Of a stretch of 64,000 nt of DNA, positions 45,843 to 54,560 are shown in pieces. The notes below the pieces were generated by a model that saw nothing but the letters and a program-made list of their open reading frames with translations, was not told the origin of the DNA and searched no databases. Each line of letters opens with the position of its first letter. Position 1 is the stretch's first letter. This DNA comes from Gottfriedia acidiceleris (lineage in GTDB: Bacteria; Bacillota; Bacilli; Bacillales; Bacillaceae_G), in assembly GCF_023115465.1 (NCBI RefSeq), contig NZ_CP096034.1:3782001-3846000 (forward strand), written 5' to 3'. The position numbers were made by a program, and so were the translations under genes.

Positions 45843-46178
45843 CTAAATTAAATCTACATCTTCTTTCTCAAGGACTACACTTACTTGATATTCCTTCAGA
45901 TTAATGATTCTCTCGCTCGTAAATTTGATCCCTTCGTTTTGTAGCAAACGCTTTTGTTTTAAAAATCCTTCTTCATCTTGGATTCCTATTTCACCTTTAG
46001 CATTTATAACTCTATGCCATGGCAATTGGTATTTTTGGCCCATCGAGTGTAAGATTCTGACAACCTGTCTAGCTCCTCTCGCACTTCCTGCCAATTTTGC
46101 AACTTGACCATATGTCATTACTTTTCCTGGTGGTATATTTTTAATAATTTCAATCGCTCTACTTGTAAAAGATTCCAT
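45843..46178 (-). CDS. Alkyltransferase-like (ATL) DNA repair protein
   Basis: 111 residues of the MGMT C-terminal fold: PPGKVMTYGQVAKLAGSARGARQV with the Arg finger region, and LPWHRVINAKGEIG where MGMT has the reactive Cys (PCHRV). Trp in place of Cys is the defining mark of ATL proteins, which bind O6-alkylguanine without repairing it and hand it to nucleotide excision repair. A C-terminal tail of about 15 residues is acidic and not typical. Stand-alone gene. Confidence 0.9.
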   Translation of the reverse strand: MESFTSRAIEIIKNIPPGKVMTYGQVAKLAGSARGARQVVRILHSMGQKYQLPWHRVINAKGEIGIQDEEGFLKQKRLLQNEGIKFTSERIINLKEYQVSVVLEKEDVDLI

Positions 46179-46333
46179 TTGTTCCCCTTCTAAAATTCAC
46201 ATTTTGGGCTATTTTATATTAATTTTATCACATAACTTATTATGCCTATTTATTATTATAATAGTGTCCGTTTCTACTATTAAAGAATAGTCTAGTTAGT
46301 AGATTTAAATATAATCGGGAGGATGATAATGAA

Positions 46334-47032
46334 TTGAATGCTAATTTTTTAATAGCTTTACGAGAAGGCCTTGAGGTTTCTTTAGTAATCGGGTACTTAC
46401 TCATTACTTTAATTCAGAGTAAAAAAGAGCATTTAATTAAGTCAGTAGTTTACGGAACAATACTTGGCGTAGTAGTTAGTATTTTTGCTGGATTTTTCTT
46501 ATTTACAACATTCGGTGAACTAGTTGGAAATGTTGAACATACTATTGAAGGTGTAATCCAATTAATTGCAGCATTGCTAATCTTCTATTTTATCTACTGG
46601 TTAAGTGGTCAAAGTAGCATAAATATTTCAGATAAACTAAAATCAGAAGTTAAAATTATGGACAGTAGTGTTTCATTATTTTTAATGGCAAGCGTATTTG
46701 TGATCCGGGAAGGTTTAGAGCTAGTTCTATTTGTTTTATCAAATGCTCATACAATCGCCTTTGTTGGTATGACTTCTATCTTACTAGGGATTTTTGCAGC
46801 TGTCTTAATTGCATATGTATTTATCAAGACTACAATTAATTTAAATATTAAAGTGATTTTTACTTTACTAGGTATTCTATTAATTTTCTTTGGCGCTAAA
46901 GTATTCACTGAAGGTCTTTTCTCTTTTATCGATGCTACCCCACTAGTTGAACAAATCATCTACTATGGATTTGTCGTCATTTCACTATTTATTTTATTTA
47001 AAAACAACATACTATCATTTTTCAAAAAATAA
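46334..47032 (+). CDS. FTR1-family iron permease
   Basis: 232 residues with seven membrane helices and the two REGLE motifs of FTR1/EfeU (LIALREGLEVSLVIG and SVFVIREGLELVLFV), the iron-binding glutamates. The usual partner genes (efeO, efeB) are absent. The start is TTG 46334 with GGGAGG 11 bases upstream; an ATG at 46329 opens only ATG-AAT-TGA, overlapping it, so the coding start is atypical. The C-terminus (FKNNILSFFKK) is short. It probably carries ferric iron alone or with a partner elsewhere. Confidence 0.85.
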   Translation: MNANFLIALREGLEVSLVIGYLLITLIQSKKEHLIKSVVYGTILGVVVSIFAGFFLFTTFGELVGNVEHTIEGVIQLIAALLIFYFIYWLSGQSSINISDKLKSEVKIMDSSVSLFLMASVFVIREGLELVLFVLSNAHTIAFVGMTSILLGIFAAVLIAYVFIKTTINLNIKVIFTLLGILLIFFGAKVFTEGLFSFIDATPLVEQIIYYGFVVISLFILFKNNILSFFKK

Positions 47033-47078
47033 GAAAGCTTTATCTTATGCGCCTGGCTTTAAGTACTTCAATACGAGA

Positions 47079-47110
47079 AGAAAACCTACATGATGTGGGT
47101 TTTCTTCTTT
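47079..47110 (+). terminator. Terminator of the FTR1 gene
   Basis: AAAACCTACAT / GTGGGTTTT around GAT with one mismatch, then TTCTTCTTT. Confidence 0.8.
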
Positions 47111-47206
47111 ATTCTAGTTTCACTTTTGCAATAAACATCACTTTTCTGTATAGTTTTTCACATTCATACTATAATATTTTTATAAGATAAAGAAAGGTCG
47201 GATACA

Positions 47207-47497
47207 ATGAAAATTACAATTTCCGAAGATGCATTAAAATGGTTTCAAGATGAGATGAATGTCAAAGGAGGAGACACAATTCGTTTCTTCGCGCGATACG
47301 GTGGAAATAGTACAATACATAAAGGCTATTCTTTAGGTGTTACTAAAGAACAACCTGTGGACATCGGAGAATCTATTACGATTGATAACGTAGTCTATTT
47401 TATAAACGAAACAGATTTATGGTATTTTAAAGATTATAATTTAAGCGTAATTGTAAATGAAAATAATGAATTGCATTTTGATTATGAACCAAAATAA
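47207..47497 (+). CDS. HesB/IscA-like protein of the YneR group
   Basis: 96 residues: MKITISEDALKWFQDEMN, GGDTIRFFARYGG, KGYSLGVTKEQPVD and the LHFDYEPK end. This is the HesB-like fold without the three cysteines of true A-type iron-sulfur carriers, as in the YneR/YadR/YfhF group, so it probably does not carry an Fe-S cluster in the usual way. AAAGGTCGG is the ribosome site. Function unknown. Confidence 0.85.
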   Translation: MKITISEDALKWFQDEMNVKGGDTIRFFARYGGNSTIHKGYSLGVTKEQPVDIGESITIDNVVYFINETDLWYFKDYNLSVIVNENNELHFDYEPK

Positions 47498-47504
47498 TAA
47501 GGGG

Positions 47505-47537
47505 AGCTTAGGTAGAGTTTATGCCTAAGCTTTTTTT
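47505..47537 (+). terminator. Terminator of the YneR-like gene
   Basis: AGCTTAGG / CCTAAGCT with an 11-base loop, then seven T. Confidence 0.85.
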
Positions 47538-47651
47538 GTTTATTGTTCTGTTGAAGTAGATTATTGAGTTTCTTGTACTTGTTACTGGCAAGATTGCAAT
47601 CATTAATTCTGATATAATACTTGTTGAATTAGTCGTCCTGGAGGAATTTAT

Positions 47652-47990
47652 TTGGAAAAAGATATTAGAAAAGGCCTCATTTATGGCTTTTTATTTGGAG
47701 TAGCAATTGCGATTTTATTTATTAAACATTATGAAATTGTCACAAATTCTGATGGAAATGAGATCAATTATTTAAGTATATTTGATTATTTAATCATTAT
47801 TTTAAAGCGTGGTATAGTTGGTTCTTTTAGTGGAGCAATGATTGCTTTTATTATATTTAAACTAAATTCTTCTTTAAAACTAACTAAAAAAATGAAACTT
47901 GGTGGCCTTATTTTTGGCTTATGCGTAGTGGGACCGGTTATTCAATATTTAGTGTCTTTAAAATTAAATGAATTGTTACTTTTCAACTGA
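47652..47990 (+). CDS. Small membrane protein with three helices
   Basis: 112 residues from TTG 47652 behind TGGAGGA. Hydrophobic stretches: GLIYGFLFGVAIAILFI, LIIILKRGIVGSFSGAMIAF, and KLGGLIFGLCVVGPVIQYLV. The first 10 residues are charged (MEKDIRKG). No family recognised. Followed by a T-less hairpin at 48035 and then the repeat region described below. Confidence 0.55.
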   Translation: MEKDIRKGLIYGFLFGVAIAILFIKHYEIVTNSDGNEINYLSIFDYLIIILKRGIVGSFSGAMIAFIIFKLNSSLKLTKKMKLGGLIFGLCVVGPVIQYLVSLKLNELLLFN

Positions 47991-48133
47991 CAGAATTTAG
48001 CTTGAGGAATTGGAGGGATTCACTTGATAATGACAAGTTTGTCAGCTTTTTAATAAGTGCTTGGATTCTTAGCTCGTTTAAATTTGAACAAATATTTGTT
48101 CAAGTGTTTAAAGAACTTTAAAAATAATACAAA

Positions 48134-48164
48134 AGAGTGCCCCACTATTTAAGTGAGGCACTCT
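48134..48164. repeat. 31-base inverted repeat, copy 1
   Basis: AGAGTGCC…GGCACTCT with inner CAC/GTG pairing; all 31 bases are identical to copy 2 at 48677. Confidence 0.85.
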
Positions 48165-48226
48165 CATGCTGTTGAAAAACTACCTTGTCAATTAATTATC
48201 AAATTTTCGTAAAAGGAGTAGAGTGA

Positions 48227-48356
48227 TGTTGATTTCCATTACAGGATGCTCGCTTTCCATGGGGCGAGATTCTTTAGCCTCCTCGGCAAGCCTGCGGGGT
48301 CTCAGCCTTCCCGCTAATCCCATAGGAGTCGAGCATCCCTCCATTCCAATCAACTT
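48227..48356. repeat. GC-rich palindromic repeat element of Bacillaceae type
   Basis: The ends TTGATTTCCATTACAGG and CCATTCCAATCAA mirror each other, and GGATGCTCG…CGAGCATCC forms an inner stem; the middle (GCCTCCTCGG, GCCTGCGGGGTCTCA) is GC-rich against a very AT-rich background. I know very similar intergenic elements from many bacillar genomes, where they are repeated many times; the name and mobility are not established here. Confidence 0.6.
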
Positions 48357-48676
48357 ATTCATCAAAAAATGTCTGCGTTAAACCCTAATCAAATAGCCTT
48401 TACTTAGAGTAATCTAACTTTAATCAGATTGTAGATCAATTAATATCGAACATTTACATTTATTAAACTAAACAATCGAATTTGTTTTCTAAAAAAGCTC
48501 ATAATATTTTTAACTTCTAAAAAATCATTTCTAGTGTTATTGAAATAATGAAATTGCTCAAACATATTAACATTTATAACCATTAAAAGAGCATTCAAAA
48601 AATGCTAATTTTATCATTATGAATGTTCACTTAAAGTCCGTTTTCCCTATTGACGATTTTATATTTCAACACTCTG

Positions 48677-48707
48677 AGAGTGCCCCACTATTTAAGTGAG
48701 GCACTCT
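48677..48707. terminator. 31-base inverted repeat, copy 2, behind the RND gene
   Basis: Same 31 bases as copy 1; it stands 8 bases behind the stop of the RND exporter gene and is the probable terminator of that gene. Confidence 0.7.
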
Positions 48708-48714
48708 TCTTTAA

Positions 48715-51700
48715 TTATTCTTCAATCTTTTTCTTTTTGCTTACTAACTTATAAATAACTGGGATGATGATTAGTGTTAAGAATGTTGAAGTTGTTAAAC
48801 CACCAATTACAGTTACTGCTAATCCTTTCGAAATTAAGCCAGATGTTGAATTTGAAAGGGCCATTGGTACTAATGCTAGAATTGTCGCTAATGCTGTCAT
48901 TAGGATTGGACGTAATCTTGTCTTTGAAGCCTCAATTAATGCGTCAGTTACATCTAATCCATTTTTACGGTTATGCTCAACACGGTCTAATAATACAACC
49001 GCATTCGTTACTACTATACCGATCAGCATTAATAGTCCGATCATTGCACTCATTGATAGTGTTTGCTTACCAATAAATAGCGCTAAGAAAGCTCCGACTG
49101 GTACGAAGATTAATGATGTTAAAATAACAAACGGTGTTCTTAACCCACCAAATGTCATACTCATGATTAAGAATACTAATCCAACAGCAACTACCATTGC
49201 TATTCCTAAACTGCTGAATCCATCTGAAATCATATCTAAACCGCCGCCAATTTTCATATCGACGCTTTTTGGTAAATCAATTTTATTTAAATGATTTGTT
49301 ACATCTTTTGTAATTGCTGCAGTATCTTTACCTTTTACTTCGGCACTTACTGATGCATACATTTTTCCATCATCATGGTTGATTGAAACTGGTGCATCTT
49401 TTTGAGAAATAGTTACATAGTCTTTAATTTCTTTCGGACCTGTTGCAGTCATAAATTTAATTTTTTCAATATCTTCTTTTGAAGTTGCTTTCGTTTTATA
49501 ACCAACAGTAAGCTTATTTGTTTCGCCATTTAAATCGTAATCACCGATTTCAACGTCGTTAATTTTTTCATTTATAGCTCCCATAACTTGGAACATTGAA
49601 ATATTTTCATCGCGTGCTTTATCGTTTAGTGTGATTTCTAATTTAGGTTGTACATCTTTTAAATTATTAGAAACATTTTTCAGACGATCATCACTATTTA
49701 ATTCTTTTTCAATTTTTGAGGCTGCTTCTTTTAAATCAGTAAAGTTAGCAGAATATAAATTTACATCAATATTGTTCCCTGTTGGAGGACCATTTTGAGA
49801 AAGTTCTTTTGCTGTGATTGTTGTACCTTTTACTTTCGCATCAACAATTGAAGGAACCTCTTTGTTGATTTTTGAAAGTTCTTTATCCATGTTCTTTCCA
49901 TCTTTAAGATTAATTTGGAAGATTGCTTTATTTTTGCCACCATCCATATTCATCATAAAATCACGTTTACCACCAACAGTAGCTTGTACACTGTCAATTT
50001 TGTCTGAATCGGCAAAGTATTTTTCTAATTCTTTTGCAACGATATTTGATTGATCCACAGTACTATTCGATGGAAGAGTTGCTGTCACTTGAAGTGTTTT
50101 ATTTACACTACCTGGTAAGAATGAGAATCCTAACAAAGGAATCATCGATAATGAACCAGCTAATAAAACGATTGATAATAAGATAACAATCCATTTACGT
50201 TTTAATGCCGAACGAAGTAACTTTTCGTAACTTCTCATAAAACGAGTATCATTACTATGTTCTTTTAAAGGTTTTGATAAGAATTTTGCTCCTAATGTTG
50301 GAATTAAGATAATCGCAACAATTAGAGATGTTAAAATCGAAACTACTACTGAAATAGCAAATGGTCTAAAGAATTCTCCAATAATACCACTTACAAATGC
50401 TAAAGGTAAAAATACTACTACAGTTGCAAATGTAGATGATGCAATGGCACCAATTACTTCTTTAGTTGCATATAATGCCATCTCTTTTTTCTTATATTGA
50501 TTACCTTTTTGTTGTTTCCACCTGTATATATTTTCAATTACAACGATACTATCATCGACAATACGTCCAATCGCAACAACTAGACCACCTAATGTCATAA
50601 TATTTAATGTGTAACCTAATGAATTTAATACTGATATTGTTGCAAAGATTGATATTGGTAATGATAAAATTGAAATGAATGTCGCTCTAATGTTTCTTAA
50701 GAATAAGAGAATAACGACAACTGTAAATAACGCACCTAATAAACCTTCTTTAATTAAAGAACTAACGGATTTCTCGATTTCTTTACCGTTATCCATAATG
50801 ACATGCGTTTCTACATTATTATCTTTCTTAAATGATTTAATTTCTTTTTTAACTGCTGTTGCTACATCCGCTGTATTTGAATCTTGTGTTTGTGAAACAG
50901 ATAATATATAACTTTCTTTTCCGTTATATCTAGAAATTTGATCTTGAACTGATACGACTTTTACATCTGCAATGTCAGCAACCGTAACATTTTTTGATTT
51001 TACTGTTTGTGCTTGTCCTGCACCTCTACCTAGTTGTGCTCCTTGAGTCATCGTACCCATTTGTGAACTTTGAGTAGCTGCACTAGATAAAACTGTTTTT
51101 TTGATTTGATCGACTGAATTTAACGTACCTTTCATTCGAACAGAAACTGTTTTTCCATTATTCTCAACAGATCCTAATGGCACTACATAATCAAGACCTT
51201 GAATTGCCGTTTTAATTGTATCTAAAGAAATCCCTTTTTCTTCTGCTTTTTTATTATCTACAACGATTTGAATTTCTTCTTCCTTTGTTCCTTGAAGACT
51301 TACATCACTAACACCAGTGGTTTTTTTAATTTGAGGAAGTAAATCTTTTTCAATTGATTGTTGTAAGTCTTTTACTTGACCGTTATTTGCAATTGCAACT
51401 TGATAAATAGGAGCAGAATCCATCGCAATACGTTGAACTGTCGCTTCTGCTTTATCTGGTAACTTAGTTTTATTGATTACATTATCAACGTCTTTTTCAA
51501 TTTTATCCATATCCGATCCAAAGGGATAAATTAAAAAGATTGAAGCCATATTTTCACTTGATGTACTTGTTAACTGATCATAGTTTTCAAGCTTCATTAA
51601 ACCTGATTCGATTGGTTTAGTGACTTCAGTTTCTATATCCTCAGATGATGCACCAGGATATACTACCTGTACTGCAACAGCTGGAAATGAAACATCAGGA

Positions 51701-51816
51701 AATGTTTCAATTTGTATTTTTTGGGCTGAATAAATTCCCCCAACTAAAACAAGAACACTTAATATAATAACTGATATTGTGTTCTTCAAACTTAATTTCG
51801 TTAAGCCTGCAAACAT
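48715..51816 (-). CDS. RND-family efflux transporter (AcrB/SwrC type)
   Basis: 1033 residues of full RND architecture: first helix followed by FPAVAVQVVYPGASSEDIET, porter domains with PIYQVAIANN, the helix-4 region VAIGRIVDDSIVVIENIYR with the proton-relay aspartates, IPTLGAKFL, and the second half with VPVGAFLALFIG, LLMLIGIVVTNAVVLLDRVE and the last helices. In Bacillus the homologous SwrC/YerP exports surfactin and gives resistance to it. There is no membrane fusion protein gene next to it. A two-component system lies 112 bases upstream on the same strand. Confidence 0.9.
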   Translation of the reverse strand: MFAGLTKLSLKNTISVIILSVLVLVGGIYSAQKIQIETFPDVSFPAVAVQVVYPGASSEDIETEVTKPIESGLMKLENYDQLTSTSSENMASIFLIYPFGSDMDKIEKDVDNVINKTKLPDKAEATVQRIAMDSAPIYQVAIANNGQVKDLQQSIEKDLLPQIKKTTGVSDVSLQGTKEEEIQIVVDNKKAEEKGISLDTIKTAIQGLDYVVPLGSVENNGKTVSVRMKGTLNSVDQIKKTVLSSAATQSSQMGTMTQGAQLGRGAGQAQTVKSKNVTVADIADVKVVSVQDQISRYNGKESYILSVSQTQDSNTADVATAVKKEIKSFKKDNNVETHVIMDNGKEIEKSVSSLIKEGLLGALFTVVVILLFLRNIRATFISILSLPISIFATISVLNSLGYTLNIMTLGGLVVAIGRIVDDSIVVIENIYRWKQQKGNQYKKKEMALYATKEVIGAIASSTFATVVVFLPLAFVSGIIGEFFRPFAISVVVSILTSLIVAIILIPTLGAKFLSKPLKEHSNDTRFMRSYEKLLRSALKRKWIVILLSIVLLAGSLSMIPLLGFSFLPGSVNKTLQVTATLPSNSTVDQSNIVAKELEKYFADSDKIDSVQATVGGKRDFMMNMDGGKNKAIFQINLKDGKNMDKELSKINKEVPSIVDAKVKGTTITAKELSQNGPPTGNNIDVNLYSANFTDLKEAASKIEKELNSDDRLKNVSNNLKDVQPKLEITLNDKARDENISMFQVMGAINEKINDVEIGDYDLNGETNKLTVGYKTKATSKEDIEKIKFMTATGPKEIKDYVTISQKDAPVSINHDDGKMYASVSAEVKGKDTAAITKDVTNHLNKIDLPKSVDMKIGGGLDMISDGFSSLGIAMVVAVGLVFLIMSMTFGGLRTPFVILTSLIFVPVGAFLALFIGKQTLSMSAMIGLLMLIGIVVTNAVVLLDRVEHNRKNGLDVTDALIEASKTRLRPILMTALATILALVPMALSNSTSGLISKGLAVTVIGGLTTSTFLTLIIIPVIYKLVSKKKKIEE

Positions 51817-51927
51817 AATGTATCTATTTCCCCTTTCGATTCGTTACAATTCTAATACGTGATTAGTTTATCAAATCTATATGAACAGAATATGAACAAT
51901 TAAAAACATAATTTGAACTTTTTAAAT

Positions 51928-53253
51928 TTACAAGCTTTTCGGAAGCATAATCGTAAAGCTAGTTCCTTTTCCAACAACACTTTCAACCTCTATTTTCCCA
52001 TGATGTATTTCAATAATTTTTTGAACAATCGAAAGACCAAGACCGGTTCCTTTTTTATTTCTAGAACGGTCTGCTTGATAAAAACGTTCAAATATCCGCT
52101 CAATATCTTCCTTACTTATTCCTAATCCACTATCGCTAATGATGACGTGAATAGTATGATCCAATTCCAAAATATCTACTTTAATATACCCAGCTATACT
52201 TGAGAACTTAATCGCATTTTGAAGTAAATTAATCCAAACTTGTTCAAGTAGTAAACGATCTGCTACAATTTCTGTTTGGGGTAAATTTAAAACTAATTGA
52301 AGCTTTTTACTTTCCCAATGTGGCTCTAACGCCAAAATAATCTTTCGAATTTGCTCATCTAATTTGTAAGTCGTAGGCAAAAATGGATGTTGCTCAGAGT
52401 CTAATGAAGCTAGCTTTAATAATCTTTCACTCATCATAGAAAGACGTTCACTCTCTTCCTCAATAATAGATAAATAATGTTCCTTTTTCTCTTCAGCTAA
52501 CTGCTTATTTCTTAAAACCTTTGCAAATCCCTTAATAGATGTTAACGGTGATTGAATTTCATGAGAAACATTTGAAACAAATTCACTTCTCATCTCTTCT
52601 AACTTGTTTAATTTGTTCGTCATAACATTAAAGTTTGAAGCAAGTAATCCGATTTCATCCTTACGTTTAATCGTTACTTGAACATCATAGTTACCTTTAG
52701 CTAGTTCTTTTGTAGCCCGAATTAGTTCTTTTACTGGCTTGACTAATAACTTAGCAACAAATAAAAATGTTACTGATCCAATGATTAATGTTGTAAGCAA
52801 ACTAAAAAATAAAACTCTATGCATTTTAAAGAACCCACGATCAATATTGGGCTGAATAAATAAAGCATATTGATGCCCATCTTTTTCAAAAGGTAGACCG
52901 ATTAGATATCCTTTTGTTTGAACAACACTTTTGTTTAGTACATTTAATACTTGTTCTTTTTTTATATTCTTCTTTTTTAGTGTTGTATTTTTCAAAACGA
53001 TTTTACCCGACTCATCATACAGTGATATATAAAAATTTTTACTAAGAATTTGTAAGGTCGCATCTACTCCATTTTGATTATCTTGTTTAGAATAGATAGA
53101 AATAAAATTTTCTCCAACATCAATTAAATCACTTTGTACTTCTGTTTCAACATGTTTTATAAAGTATTTTGAAGCGATAAAAAAAGTAATGACTAAACTT
53201 AACAAAATAACTGAAATAAAAATTAAAACCAATCTCGTATACATGCTTTTCAT
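51928..53253 (-). CDS. Sensor histidine kinase (HAMP, HisKA)
   Basis: 441 residues. Helix 1 (LVLIFISVILLSLVITFFIA), an extracytoplasmic domain of about 120 residues, helix 2 (VLFFSLLTTLIIGSVTFLFV, about 146-166), HAMP, then the phosphorylated His in VSNVSHEIQSPLTSIKGF, N-box LLQNAIKFSS, G1 SDSGLGIS and G2 KGTGLGLSIVQK. Overlaps the response-regulator gene by four bases. Senses an external signal, perhaps envelope stress or a compound exported by the neighbouring RND pump; inferred from position. Confidence 0.95.
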   Translation of the reverse strand: MKSMYTRLVLIFISVILLSLVITFFIASKYFIKHVETEVQSDLIDVGENFISIYSKQDNQNGVDATLQILSKNFYISLYDESGKIVLKNTTLKKKNIKKEQVLNVLNKSVVQTKGYLIGLPFEKDGHQYALFIQPNIDRGFFKMHRVLFFSLLTTLIIGSVTFLFVAKLLVKPVKELIRATKELAKGNYDVQVTIKRKDEIGLLASNFNVMTNKLNKLEEMRSEFVSNVSHEIQSPLTSIKGFAKVLRNKQLAEEKKEHYLSIIEEESERLSMMSERLLKLASLDSEQHPFLPTTYKLDEQIRKIILALEPHWESKKLQLVLNLPQTEIVADRLLLEQVWINLLQNAIKFSSIAGYIKVDILELDHTIHVIISDSGLGISKEDIERIFERFYQADRSRNKKGTGLGLSIVQKIIEIHHGKIEVESVVGKGTSFTIMLPKSL

Positions 53254-53933
53254 GCGTTATTTTCCTCTAATTTATAACCTAAACCTCTTATTGTAACGAT
53301 TTCGACTGTAGCCTTTAACTCTCTTAGACGCTCTCGTATTCTCTTTATATGCACATCAATTGTGCGTTCATCTCCTTCATAATCCAGTCCCCATATTTGC
53401 TCAATTAAATCATTTCTCGTAAAAATTCTTCCTGCTTGACTTGCAAGCTTTAACAATAATTCGAATTCCTTTAATGGTAACGTAATCGATTGATCATTCA
53501 CTGAAATTTCATATTTAACTTGATTAATCGTTAAATTACCTACAAAAATAGTATTATCAGATAGTACTTGAAATCTTCTTAATAGAGCTTTTACACGGGC
53601 TACGATTTCCAAAGGATCAAAAGGCTTAACAACATAATCATCTACCCCAAGATCAAAGCCTTTTAATTTATCTTGAGATTCACCTTTTGCTGTAACCATC
53701 AAAATCGGAATATCATAATACTTTTTAACCTCTTTTGTCAGCTCATAACCATCTACTTCAGGCATCATCACATCAACTACTACTATTTGAATATTATTTT
53801 CTTCCATTAACATTAATGCTTCTTGACCATTTTCTGCCTCAATAACTGTATAGCCTTCACCACTTAAAAATATAGAGATTAACTCCCTAATATTTGGATC
53901 ATCATCGACAACTAATACTTTTACATGATTCAA
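53250..53933 (-). CDS. OmpR-family response regulator
   Basis: 227 residues: receiver with acidic pair VVDDDPN, phosphorylated Asp in VVVDVMMPEVDG, Thr in LMVTAKG and Lys in VVKPFDP; then a winged helix with ITLPLKEFELLLKLA, VDVHIKRIRERL-type ERTIDVHIKRIRE and IVTIRGLGYKLE. First gene of the operon with the kinase. Likely target is its own promoter and perhaps the RND gene. Confidence 0.95.
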   Translation of the reverse strand: MNHVKVLVVDDDPNIRELISIFLSGEGYTVIEAENGQEALMLMEENNIQIVVVDVMMPEVDGYELTKEVKKYYDIPILMVTAKGESQDKLKGFDLGVDDYVVKPFDPLEIVARVKALLRRFQVLSDNTIFVGNLTINQVKYEISVNDQSITLPLKEFELLLKLASQAGRIFTRNDLIEQIWGLDYEGDERTIDVHIKRIRERLRELKATVEIVTIRGLGYKLEENNA

Positions 53934-54030
53934 TAAAATCCACCTACTTACATTTACAAATAATTATGTACATATTATATAAACTCATTATGAACTAAAT
54001 ATGAATTATGGAACCAAAACTAATATATAA

Positions 54031-54060
54031 AAAAGAGAATGGCTAATTGGCCACTCTCTT
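54031..54060 (-). terminator. Terminator behind the 59-residue c-di-AMP-controlled gene
   Basis: Minus strand AGAGAGTGGC / GCCATTCTCT around a 6-base loop, then TTTTTTATA. It isolates the small gene from the response regulator gene. Confidence 0.9.
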
Positions 54061-54117
54061 TAGGAAGTTTTAAATATTTTTTACCTATTTTAAATTAGTG
54101 ATTTTCTAAAATACTAA

Positions 54118-54297
54118 TCAATCTATTCTCACAACTTTACCTGATTTTCTCTCTCGAGCGATTCTCTTCCTATTCCCAGACTTTCTACATTTATATTTGC
54201 CATTTTCATCATCTACTACTGAATCATTACGAGTCATAAATACTGCTATTAACATAGTTAAAATAAGAATCCCACCAAATATATACATTTCTAGCAC
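54118..54297 (-). CDS. 59-residue membrane protein under a c-di-AMP riboswitch
   Basis: GTG 54297 follows a GTGGGGG ribosome site. The product starts with a hydrophobic segment (MLEMYIFGGILILTMLIAVF) and continues with MTRNDSVVDDENGKYKC and a strongly basic tail (RKSGNRKRIARERKSGK). It is the only gene between the riboswitch terminator at 54334-54366 and the terminator at 54031-54060, so it is a one-gene transcription unit. No family recognised. Because the ydaO-type riboswitch turns genes off when c-di-AMP is high and is usually found before potassium uptake, osmolyte or cell-wall hydrolase genes, a part in ion or wall homeostasis is likely but unproven. Confidence 0.65.
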   Translation of the reverse strand: MLEMYIFGGILILTMLIAVFMTRNDSVVDDENGKYKCRKSGNRKRIARERKSGKVVRID

Positions 54298-54333
54298 TAC
54301 ATAACCCCCACTTACTTTATCAAAATTGAATGC

Positions 54334-54366
54334 AAAAAAAAGACACTAGGAAAATCTCCAGTGCCT
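54334..54366 (-). terminator. Riboswitch expression platform: intrinsic terminator
   Basis: Minus strand GGCACTGG / CCTAGTGTC stem (G-T pair, one bulge) followed by eight T. It lies between the aptamer and the small gene, where a ligand-controlled terminator would be. Confidence 0.8.
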
Positions 54367-54385
54367 TAATAAGACATCATTTTGG

Positions 54386-54560
54386 AAACCTTCTCCCTAC
54401 ACGCCTACGAGGTTAGCTGTCGGATTCGGACCTAAAAAGTAGCCCTACCTAAAAAGGATTCACCCCAAAGTACAATTGCACAAAAATTGGTTCCCCCGCT
54501 TCAAAATTGAAATGTCTCTCAATAATAGAAGAAACACTCAACTAAAACTCAGCGATCTAT
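54386..54560 (-). promoter_or_regulatory. Cyclic di-AMP riboswitch (ydaO/yuaA type)
   Basis: Read on the minus strand, the conserved blocks of the ydaO/yuaA aptamer come in the right order: GCGGGGGAACC (54505-54492), TTGGGGTGAATCC (54471-54459), a GGGCTAC block (about 54446-54440), CCGAATCCGACAGCTAACC (about 54428-54410), GTAGGCGTG, and AGGGAGAAGG at the end. It begins roughly at GATCGCTGAG (about 54556). C-di-AMP binding in such leaders favours the terminator, which follows at 54334-54366. The match to the T. tengcongensis aptamer core is close, judged from memory. Confidence 0.85.

Larger units (their letters stand above)
48001..48714. other. 714-base gap: duplicated terminator and GC-rich repeat
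   Basis: No gene. It consists of two identical 31-base terminator-like inverted repeats 512 bases apart (48134-48164, 48677-48707), with a GC-rich structured element (48227-48356) and AT-rich filler between. Confidence 0.6.

Noticed and set aside
48764-49294. Long plus-strand frames under the RND gene (also 50675-50911)
   Set aside because: They mirror the codon pattern of the real RND gene on the minus strand and have no starts with ribosome sites.
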